Source: Bryobacterales bacterium
GTDB taxonomy: Bacteria > Acidobacteriota > Terriglobia > Bryobacterales > Bryobacteraceae
Length of the DNA stretch: 64,000 bases
Assembly: GCA_026954325.1 (NCBI GenBank)
Contig: JAIXKK010000058.1
Coordinates: 1-64,000 of the forward strand
Reading direction: 5' to 3'
The stretch's first letter is position 1, and each line of letters opens with the position of its first letter. Position numbers and translations under genes: made by a program. This document shows, piece by piece, positions 45,247 to 52,559 of this stretch. The notes below the pieces were generated by a model. It worked only from the letters and a program-made list of their open reading frames with translations, had not been told where the DNA came from and searched no databases.

Positions 45247-46344
45247 ATGCGATGGTGTCTGCTCGTCATCCTCATGATGCTGCCCCTGATTGCCGCATCG
45301 CAAACGGCCCGTGTTGCCAAATGGACGATCCTGCCGCTCGCGCATCCTGACGCCAAACTGCTGATTGGCGTGGACTGGCGCAGGGTGCAGGATTCACCGC
45401 TCGGGCCCCTGGTTCTGCAACAGGTAAGGAAAGGAGGCCATCCGTTATTAGGATTCCTCGATTCCATTGAGAACATTGACAGAATCCTGGTCTCGTCCCC
45501 GGGCGGCGAAACGGGACGCTCTCCATTGCTGGTGGTGGGCGAGGGGCGATTTTCTCTGCCGAAGATTCGCGCCATGGCGAAAGCGGACGGTGCGGTGTCC
45601 CGCCGCTACAACGATGTCGAGTTGCTGGTGCCTCCCGGCGCCACCCCGTTTGACCTGCACTTCGCCCTGCTGGACGGGCAGACCATTCTGTTTGGAGACG
45701 GAGCGTCGGTGAAGGGGGCAATCGACCGCTGGCAGCGGGCAGACAGTCCCTCAGACCGCAACCCGCTGTTTTTCCGGGCGGTGACCCTCTCCACCACACA
45801 GGAGATCTGGGCGCTGGTGGAAAAGCCCGCGGAATCGTTGGCGAGCCTGGGCATCGCGGGATCGGATCTCGCGGCGCAAGTGAAACAATTGGAACTGGGC
45901 ATATCCATCGCAGACATTCTGAACGCCAACTTCACCATACAGGCGGCCACCGCGGAGGCTGCCGAGACTCTTGGGACCGGACTTCCCGCGCTGCTTCAAA
46001 TCGCTGCCATAACCTATTCCCATCAGCCATCTCTGACCCAATTGGCCCGGCGGCTCAAGGTAGTGGCAGAGAATAGCACCGTCAAAATGGGATTCAGTGT
46101 CGACGGCAAACTTCTGGATCAGAGTCTGAACGAACTGCGCGCCTCGGTGGCTCCTCCTCTGGTCACCGAAACGACCCCAACGAGCGCTCCGGGGCAGGCT
46201 CGCGTGGCATCGGCGCCAGGCGCCCCGGCGGCGCTCACCGTGCCGGACCATCCGAGCCGGCCCGTGCGAAGGGTAGTGCGGATCGTCGGGATGGAGGATG
46301 GGGTGAAGGAGATTCCGTACGAGATGCAGAGGCCGAAGCAGTGA
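45247..46344 (+). CDS. hypothetical exported protein, 365 aa
   Basis: Signal peptide at 1-19 (LLVILMMLPLIAASQ). The mature part has strands typical of a DUF-like secreted mixed alpha/beta protein (AHPDAKLLIGVDWRRVQDSP, DRILVSSPGGETGRSPLLVV, LHFALLDGQTILFGDGASVK) and a Pro/Ala-rich tail after residue 310. No catalytic motif or family name recognised. Convergent with the membrane protein gene, 3 bp between stops. GGGGGT just upstream of the ATG is a poor Shine-Dalgarno. Confidence 0.65.
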   Translation: MRWCLLVILMMLPLIAASQTARVAKWTILPLAHPDAKLLIGVDWRRVQDSPLGPLVLQQVRKGGHPLLGFLDSIENIDRILVSSPGGETGRSPLLVVGEGRFSLPKIRAMAKADGAVSRRYNDVELLVPPGATPFDLHFALLDGQTILFGDGASVKGAIDRWQRADSPSDRNPLFFRAVTLSTTQEIWALVEKPAESLASLGIAGSDLAAQVKQLELGISIADILNANFTIQAATAEAAETLGTGLPALLQIAAITYSHQPSLTQLARRLKVVAENSTVKMGFSVDGKLLDQSLNELRASVAPPLVTETTPTSAPGQARVASAPGAPAALTVPDHPSRPVRRVVRIVGMEDGVKEIPYEMQRPKQ

Positions 46345-46347
46345 CGG

Positions 46348-47991
46348 TCATTTGAAGCCGGGTATCTGCGGGAGGATCATCGGATAGGGTTCCAGCCGCG
46401 GGGGATGCGCGTCCGGTTCGAACATCCAGAACTTGCGGCCGCGGTAGTACTTCACCAGCTCCTGATTCGCGAAAGGCCCCATATCGCGGGCCCAGATGAT
46501 GGGCGAGGCGTCGATGTCGGCGGCGTTATAGACAATCTCATGGTGGAAATCATGATTGTAGGTGTACCGCACGAACACCACATGGGACCCTCCCATTTTT
46601 TCGAGAACATCCAGCACTTGCGTGCGTGGAGTCTTCACCTGCCGTTCGCTATCGAAATGATAGGCATCCACTCCAATCTGCCAGGAGAAGCTGAGAATCG
46701 ACAGCGTTACCAGGAACCGCGAAAGCGCCAATCCCACCGGCCGGCCGGCAAGCCGCAACTTACGTAGCTCCTGGAGACAGGCCAACAGCACCAGAAGGAT
46801 GCCGCCGGCAATCGGTCCCAGATAGTGCGGATAAAAGAAGGAGTAGCATCCCACCGCGATCAGCACGAAGAGAACCGCCAGGAGGGGAATGCGGTAGGCG
46901 CGCTTCTTCACGACGAAGGGAAGCATAAGAAGCGGCACGGTCCAGATGGGTCCGAAGAAGAACAGCCAGAACTCCCTGAGTTTGAGTTTCGTGGCTTCCC
47001 ACAGCGTCCTGAAGCTATTTCCCTGGAGCCGCATGGAAAGCTGCCAGCGGTAATTTTGCGCGATTTCGTGGTGGCGGAAGGGCACGGCCGGGACGGGCGG
47101 CTGCCAATAAAACGTCTGCGGTGTGCCGTAGAGTTCCCGATTGTGCTGATAGGGAAGTTGCAGAGGGTTTCCCGTGACGCGCCAGTTGTGGTAGCAAAGG
47201 AACGCCCCCGTGGCAATCGAGGCGAGCAACAGGGGCGCGACCACCGTACGAAACTTGAAGGCAAACGGATACTCCGCCTTCCCTAGCCACGCGAGCAACG
47301 CCAATCCCGCCACGCAGCACAGTACAAATCCTTCATATGGCCGCGAATTGGCAAGGATGAAGATGCCCAAGCCAAGCATGTAGGCTGTGTTGCGGGCGGG
47401 TTTCTTCAGCAACCGCGCCAGAGCCCCCAGAATCAGGGCGCCCCCGATGGCGGGAACGGCGCCTCCCCAGTAACTGTGCATCCACGCGCCTGGGTCGAGA
47501 TACGCGTCACCACAGCCACTCCGAAGAGCGCCCACACGGGAGTAAGCCAGGCGCCGAGTACATCTGTCTGGTGGAAGGGCCAGGGCGAACCCTTGGCCAA
47601 CGGGATACTTGGATGCGTAAGTGGGCTGAAAGAAGACGTGGATGGTTTCAAAATGCACCCACAGGGAATGAGTGGGATTGGCCAGCCGCCAGTGTCTCAA
47701 CGTATCGCCGATGAGCAGGTAACTGAACTCGTCGTGGATCGTAGGCTGGGGCGGCGGGTAGATCGGCAACTGTATGAGACGCAGCAGAATGGGCAGCAGA
47801 AAGGCGAACAGCAATGGCCATTTGAGCGAGGAGGAAAATGATTTGCCCCAACCTTCGAGCCGCCGGAACCAGCGATCCCCGAGCCGGGGAAAAAACCAGG
47901 CCAGGGCGAGAGCCAGAACAACAGCAACCGCCTCGAGAAAGACGTTGGCCGCCGGACTCTGAAGGACCTCGTGAATCCACTGTAAGAGCAT
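46348..47991 (-). CDS. GT-C-like polytopic membrane protein, locally frame-swapped
   Basis: 547 aa with about 11-12 TM helices. The region HDEFSYLLIGDTLRHWRLAN followed by a periplasmic loop with QPTYASKYPVGQG and SYWGGAVPAIGGALILGA resembles GT-C glycosyltransferases or related lipid-linked-sugar enzymes. Between 47490 and 47590 the open frame gives a Cys/Arg-rich non-membrane stretch (PPDRCTRRLAYSRVGALRSG), while the neighbouring frame reads a proper TM segment (GAWLTPVWALFGVAVV). Two compensating indels, with loss of some helix sequence, are therefore likely. The frame stays open, so a protein may still be made. It ends 4 bp after the prenyl synthase gene. Confidence 0.6.
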   Translation of the reverse strand: MLLQWIHEVLQSPAANVFLEAVAVVLALALAWFFPRLGDRWFRRLEGWGKSFSSSLKWPLLFAFLLPILLRLIQLPIYPPPQPTIHDEFSYLLIGDTLRHWRLANPTHSLWVHFETIHVFFQPTYASKYPVGQGFALALPPDRCTRRLAYSRVGALRSGCGDAYLDPGAWMHSYWGGAVPAIGGALILGALARLLKKPARNTAYMLGLGIFILANSRPYEGFVLCCVAGLALLAWLGKAEYPFAFKFRTVVAPLLLASIATGAFLCYHNWRVTGNPLQLPYQHNRELYGTPQTFYWQPPVPAVPFRHHEIAQNYRWQLSMRLQGNSFRTLWEATKLKLREFWLFFFGPIWTVPLLMLPFVVKKRAYRIPLLAVLFVLIAVGCYSFFYPHYLGPIAGGILLVLLACLQELRKLRLAGRPVGLALSRFLVTLSILSFSWQIGVDAYHFDSERQVKTPRTQVLDVLEKMGGSHVVFVRYTYNHDFHHEIVYNAADIDASPIIWARDMGPFANQELVKYYRGRKFWMFEPDAHPPRLEPYPMILPQIPGFK

Positions 47992-47995
47992 GCCG

Positions 47996-49000
47996 TCAGC
48001 GATCGCGATCGATCACCAGGTCGGTGACTGCCGTGAGTGCGCGCTGATAGGGGGAGTCCGGAAACTCGGCGATGATGGCTTTCGCCTTCGCGGTGAAGTG
48101 AACCGCGCGTTCACGAACTTTCTCCACGCCTTTGTGGCGTTCAATCATTTGCAGGATGCGCGAAAACGGAACGTTGTCATAGCTGCGATCCGCCAGCACC
48201 CGCTCCACCATGCCGCGTTCCTCCGGGCTTGCCGCCGCGAGGGCGTAGATCAGCGGAAGGGTGACCTTTCCTTCCCTCAGATCGTTGCCCACGGGCTTGC
48301 CGAGAATGGTTTCCCGCGCCGTGAAGTCGAGAACGTCGTCCACGAGTTGGAAGGCAATCCCCAGATTCCAGGCGAACTCTCCGAGGCGTGCTTCCGTAGC
48401 CTCGCCGGCGCCGGCCACATGCGACCCCAGTTTGGCGCAGACGGAGATGAGGCAAGCTGTCTTGCGGTCAATCAACTGCATGTAATCGGCTTCGGAAATG
48501 TTGATCTTGCCGATTCGCTCCAACTGAAGCAGTTCTCCCTCCACCATCATCTGCGTGAGATTGATGAGGAGATCGAGGATATGGAAGTTCCGCTCCCGCA
48601 GGGCAATCTGAAACGCCTGCATATAGAGCCAGTCCCCGGCCAGGACCGAGATGTGGTTTCCCCAGATGGCGTTCGAGGAAGGGCGTCCGCGGCGCGTCTT
48701 CGCCGTGTCGATGACGTCGTCATGGATGAGCGTGGCGGCGTGAATCAATTCCACGATGGCCGCCATGCGAATGGTTTCCGGGGTTACCCCGCCCGCGAGC
48801 CGGCTGGACAGGAGCAGCAGAATAGGGCGCAGACGCTTCCCGCCGGAATCCTGAAGGTAGCGCGCAATGTGGGTGACCGCTTCCACACTCGCTACGGATT
48901 CCGAACTCAACTCCCGTTCGACTAGTTTCAGGTCGTCCTTCACCAGATCGAAGATTTCCTTTGCGGTGAAAGACTGACCCAGCCTGCTGCTAAAACCCAT
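47996..49000 (-). CDS. trans-polyprenyl diphosphate synthase (octaprenyl/heptaprenyl type)
   Basis: 334 aa. Elongates farnesyl diphosphate with IPP to the side chain of respiratory quinones (menaquinone in Acidobacteria). First Asp-rich motif LIHDDVIDTAKTRRG and second QLVDDVLDF are both intact; GGKRLRPILLLLSSRL is the IPP-binding region. The residues before the first motif (AAIVELIHAATL) carry small side chains upstream of DDxxD, consistent with long-chain products. Complete. Neighbouring genes are unrelated to quinone synthesis. Confidence 0.92.
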   Translation of the reverse strand: MGFSSRLGQSFTAKEIFDLVKDDLKLVERELSSESVASVEAVTHIARYLQDSGGKRLRPILLLLSSRLAGGVTPETIRMAAIVELIHAATLIHDDVIDTAKTRRGRPSSNAIWGNHISVLAGDWLYMQAFQIALRERNFHILDLLINLTQMMVEGELLQLERIGKINISEADYMQLIDRKTACLISVCAKLGSHVAGAGEATEARLGEFAWNLGIAFQLVDDVLDFTARETILGKPVGNDLREGKVTLPLIYALAAASPEERGMVERVLADRSYDNVPFSRILQMIERHKGVEKVRERAVHFTAKAKAIIAEFPDSPYQRALTAVTDLVIDRDR

Positions 49001-49209
49001 GCGAAGTAATCCAGTTTAACCTACTCGCGAGAGGCGCGCGTAGCTTTGTGATGGCAAGTTGTTTACAGCCCGCCAATTGCCCGCTCCGGACGGCGCGCGG
49101 TTCGAGGTGAAGGACAAGTTCGGCCGCAACCATGCAGGCTGATGACAATTCGCCCCGTAGTCATGGGAATGACCAGAGCGCCAGGCGCGCTTCTTCAGGA
49201 CATTCGCCG

Positions 49210-50448
49210 TCAGCGCCGGGGCGGCCAAACGACGCCCTGATCCTTCTTCGCAACAGGCGCGATGCCCCTGTAGACGAACTTCTGCACGCGCTGTCCGTGA
49301 TATGTCTCGGTGGTGAAGATATTCCCCTTGGAGTCCGTGGCAATGCTGTGCACCGCATAGAATTGCCCGGGTTGCCTGCCGCCGTCGCCGAAGGAGGTGA
49401 GTTCCGTCAGCGTCTGGCGATCGAGAACATGGACCTTCATGTTCGAACCATCGGCGACGTACAGATACTTCTGCTGGGGATCCTTCGACAGCGCGATGTC
49501 GAATACGGATCCATCCCCCAGAGTGTTCTTTTCAATGAACGCTTCTTTTACAAACTTCCCATCGGTGCGGAAGACCTGGATGCGGTCATTGGTGCGGTCG
49601 CAAACGTAGAGCAGTCCGTCCTTGGCAAGATCCACGCAATGCACGGGCGTGCGGAACTGCTGGGCGGGAGGATCATTCGGATTATAAGGCGGAAGTTGCG
49701 TGTCGTCGGGTTTGTGGCCGTAGGCGCCCCAATGCCGTTTGTACTTGCCGGTGTCCGCGTCAAAGACGATCACGCGGCGGTTGCCGTAGCCATCGGCGAC
49801 GTAGAGTTCGTTTGTCTTGGGGTCCACCAGCGTCTTGGCGGGCAGACGGAGATTCTCGACATCGTTGCTGCCCTTGCTCATGTTCGGCTTGCCGATCTGC
49901 ATGAGGAACTTGCCGGACTGCGTGAACTTCAGCACCATGCTGTCGTGAACCGAGCCCGCGCCCCCCATCTTGCTCTCATCGTGGGCGAGCGGAGCGGGCC
50001 GCGCGCCGCGGCCATTGCCGCCAATCCAGACGTTGCCCTTGAAGTCGACGTCAATGCCGTGGTTCGATGCGGGCCACTCATAACCCTGGCCCGGACCGCC
50101 CCAGCTTCCGATGAGATCTCCATCTTCATTGAACTCGAGAATCGGCGGCGCGGCGGCGCAGCAGTCCGCCGCTCTCGGCTTCATCGTCAGGTACTGTTCT
50201 TTGGGGTCGAGCGAGCCCGTGCGGTGAATGATCCAGATGTGATCGTTGGAATCCGCGGCCACTCCGATCACGGACCCGATCACCCAATGATTCGGCAGCG
50301 GCTTGGGCCACATCGGGTCCACCTCGAACCGCGGCGCCGGAACCCCGGCTGCCTCCACCACCGCTCTCTTTTCGAGCAGATGGGAACCCACGGCCAGCGC
50401 TCCGATGATTGCAACCAGACCAGCCCCGATATAGTATGTCCGTTTCAT
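49210..50448 (-). CDS. NHL-repeat beta-propeller protein, signal-anchored
   Basis: 412 aa. N-terminal TM anchor (IGAGLVAIIGALAVGSHLL), then six NHL-like blades (VIGVAADSNDHIWIIHRTGS, FVDPKTNELYVADGYGN-like, LLYVCDRTNDRIQVFRTDGK, YLYVADGSNMKVHVLDRQTL). Similar proteins are annotated as peptidyl-alpha-hydroxyglycine lyase-like, but the Cys-rich and His zinc features of that enzyme are not evident. CxxCAAAP-like DCCAAAP near residue 95 is unusual. Its start codon overlaps that of the divergent HupE-like gene by 2 bp. Confidence 0.75.
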   Translation of the reverse strand: MKRTYYIGAGLVAIIGALAVGSHLLEKRAVVEAAGVPAPRFEVDPMWPKPLPNHWVIGSVIGVAADSNDHIWIIHRTGSLDPKEQYLTMKPRAADCCAAAPPILEFNEDGDLIGSWGGPGQGYEWPASNHGIDVDFKGNVWIGGNGRGARPAPLAHDESKMGGAGSVHDSMVLKFTQSGKFLMQIGKPNMSKGSNDVENLRLPAKTLVDPKTNELYVADGYGNRRVIVFDADTGKYKRHWGAYGHKPDDTQLPPYNPNDPPAQQFRTPVHCVDLAKDGLLYVCDRTNDRIQVFRTDGKFVKEAFIEKNTLGDGSVFDIALSKDPQQKYLYVADGSNMKVHVLDRQTLTELTSFGDGGRQPGQFYAVHSIATDSKGNIFTTETYHGQRVQKFVYRGIAPVAKKDQGVVWPPRR

Positions 50449-51823
50449 GCCTTTTCCCTTCCAGTTCGGCGTAGGACATCATACACGATTCCCCCGGTCA
50501 AGGTTCACGGCCTTGGCGGCATGGTTATTGCTCTCCGCCGCCACCGCCGCCGGTCACGATATACCGAGCGATGTCACGGTGCAAATGTTCCTTAAACCGG
50601 CGGGAAAGCAGATGCAAGTGCTGATCCGCGTACCGCTGAAGGCGATCCGCGACCTCGAGTTTCCGGAACAGGAAAACGGCTATCTGGATGTGGACAAGTT
50701 GACGCCGCGGCTGGCGGATGCGGCCACGCTGTGGCTCGCGCAGTTCCTCGAAATTCGGGAGGAAGGCCGCAAGCTTGCCAGGCCAACAGTGACCGCCACG
50801 CAACTGTCGCTGGAATCAGACAGGTCGTTTGCCTCCTTCGAAGAGGCCTCGGCGCACCTGTCCGCGCCCAGACTGCCCAACCGTTCGAACGTTGTCTGGA
50901 ATCAGTTGCTGCTGGACGTGCGGATGGAGGCGCCGATCGAATCCGATACTTCTCATTTCGCGATACATCCCGGGTTTCGCCACTTGGCCGCCCGCGTCCT
51001 CACCGTGGCGCGCTTCCTGCCGCCCGGCGGCGCCGTACGTGCCTATGAATTCAGCGGCGATCCGGGCCTCGCGCCGCTTGATCCCCGCTGGTATCAGGCG
51101 GCGGCGCGATTCGTGGAACTGGGCTTCTTCCACATTCTTGACGGAACCGATCATCTGCTGTTCCTGCTGTGCCTGGTGATCCCGTTTCGCCGCTTCCGCC
51201 CGCTGGTGTGGGTGATTACCGCATTCACCCTGGCCCACTCCATCACCCTGATTGGCTCGGCTTATAATCTCGCTCCGGACGCGCTCTGGTTTCCACCACT
51301 GGTGGAAACACTCATCGCGGCCTCCATTGTGTACATGGCTCTCGAGAACATCGCCGGCGGGATCACCATGCGGCGGCGCTGGATGATGGCCTTCGGTTTT
51401 GGTCTTGTGCATGGATTCGGCTTTTCTTTTGCCCTCAAGGAATCGCTGCAGTTCGCCGGGAGCCATCTGCTCACCTCGCTCGTTTCCTTCAATATCGGCG
51501 TCGAGATCGGGCAAATGCTGGTGCTGGCGCTTTGCATACCGCTCCTGGAACTTCTGTTTCGCTTCGCCGTTGCCGAACGGATGGGCAGCATCATTCTCTC
51601 GGCCCTGGTGGCTCACACCGCATGGCACTGGATGACCGGGCGCGCCGGCCGCCTGCGCCGGTTCTCCTTCGAGTGGCCGCCGGCCGATGCGGCGCTTCTG
51701 GCCGCGGCCATGCGCGGGGCGATGTGGCTTCTTATCGCGGGCGGAGTGTTCTGGTTGGCCATTCGCTGGATTCGCCACCGCGCCGCCAGAGGCGGGCGAA
51801 GCGATGCCGTCGAAATGGGATGA
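50447..51823 (+). CDS. HupE/UreJ-family membrane protein
   Basis: 458 aa. A signal peptide (RFTALAAWLLLSAATAAGHD) precedes an exported domain of about 220 residues, then a six-to-seven-TM HupE/UreJ_2 module: FVELGFFHILDGTDHLLFLL, VITAFTLAHSITLIG, FGFGLVHGFGFSFAL and FNIGVEIGQMLVLAL. Conserved His and Asp in HILDGTDH and LVHGFGF are the metal-type positions of nickel/cobalt permeases. HupE proteins feed hydrogenase or urease with nickel; hypF lies 730 bp downstream. The start is uncertain: ATG at 50447 overlaps the divergent gene's ATG, while TTG at 50513 would remove the basic part of the leader. Confidence 0.8.
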   Translation: MPFPFQFGVGHHTRFPRSRFTALAAWLLLSAATAAGHDIPSDVTVQMFLKPAGKQMQVLIRVPLKAIRDLEFPEQENGYLDVDKLTPRLADAATLWLAQFLEIREEGRKLARPTVTATQLSLESDRSFASFEEASAHLSAPRLPNRSNVVWNQLLLDVRMEAPIESDTSHFAIHPGFRHLAARVLTVARFLPPGGAVRAYEFSGDPGLAPLDPRWYQAAARFVELGFFHILDGTDHLLFLLCLVIPFRRFRPLVWVITAFTLAHSITLIGSAYNLAPDALWFPPLVETLIAASIVYMALENIAGGITMRRRWMMAFGFGLVHGFGFSFALKESLQFAGSHLLTSLVSFNIGVEIGQMLVLALCIPLLELLFRFAVAERMGSIILSALVAHTAWHWMTGRAGRLRRFSFEWPPADAALLAAAMRGAMWLLIAGGVFWLAIRWIRHRAARGGRSDAVEMG

Positions 51824-51976
51824 ACCATCCGGTGTCCCCTCTCCGGAGGGCCGGATATACACCTTCGGCGCGATTTTCCTATTCTAAAACCCACATTAAA
51901 CTGGAGATAAAGTTACAGATATGGCTCGCTTTCCTCTCCGAGGAGTTCAGGGGCCACAGACGAAAGGAGTTGACTG

Positions 51977-52489
51977 ATGCTTCGACGAAGTGTACCAGGA
52001 AAAAGTTTGGCTGTAGGGACGTCGCTGCTATTGTCGGGTTTCTTATTCCTCGCGCAAGGCGAAACCTCCGGTAAGGCGGAGGGTGCGAAGTTCCAACCCG
52101 AGGCCCGGTTTCAGAGTATTTGCAAGGACGCCATCAACGTTCAGACCGCCGCTGTCCGCCTCACCAAGTTGACACGGGATTCCGGCGCAAAATGGGCCGA
52201 CTACGACAAGAAGTGGAACGAGATCAAGCCCTCCGTGGAGGACATGAGCATGAAACTGGCGGAAATCGACGCCATGAAATCTACCCTGTCGCCATCCGGG
52301 AAGAAAGCCCTTGACAAGAGCATGGTGCTCATCAAGGACATCAAGGGAAACACTCAGGAGATTCGAATGCAGTTGGACAGTTCGCCCAACCATCTGAACG
52401 AGTTGCTGATCCGCAGCTTTTCTCGCAACATGGCGCAGAAATCAGAGGCTCTTCAAAAGCTGACGGCCAAGGCCGGCAAGACCTCCTAA
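51977..52489 (+). CDS. hypothetical secreted helical protein, 170 aa
   Basis: Signal peptide (KSLAVGTSLLLSGFLFLAQG) followed by an almost entirely helical mature part (about 40-165) with charged heptad-like pattern (WADYDKKWNEIKPSVEDMSM; ALDKSMVLIKDIKGNTQEIR). It may form a coiled-coil bundle; no family recognised. AAGGAG (51963-51968) is 8 nt before the ATG. The remainder of 51824-51976 contains only a 17-codon AUG frame ending in TGATG at the start codon, perhaps a leader. Confidence 0.65.
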   Translation: MLRRSVPGKSLAVGTSLLLSGFLFLAQGETSGKAEGAKFQPEARFQSICKDAINVQTAAVRLTKLTRDSGAKWADYDKKWNEIKPSVEDMSMKLAEIDAMKSTLSPSGKKALDKSMVLIKDIKGNTQEIRMQLDSSPNHLNELLIRSFSRNMAQKSEALQKLTAKAGKTS

Positions 52490-52559
52490 GACTGGCGGGC
52501 ACTCAGCCGGCAATCGTGATGGGCTACGATGGCGGAGAGGAGAGCGCCGCCGGAGATTG

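Noticed and set aside
51919..51977. 17-codon AUG frame just upstream of the helical secreted protein
   Set aside because: Ends in TGATG at the next start, so a leader is possible, but short frames like this arise easily and there is no attenuation-like structure.
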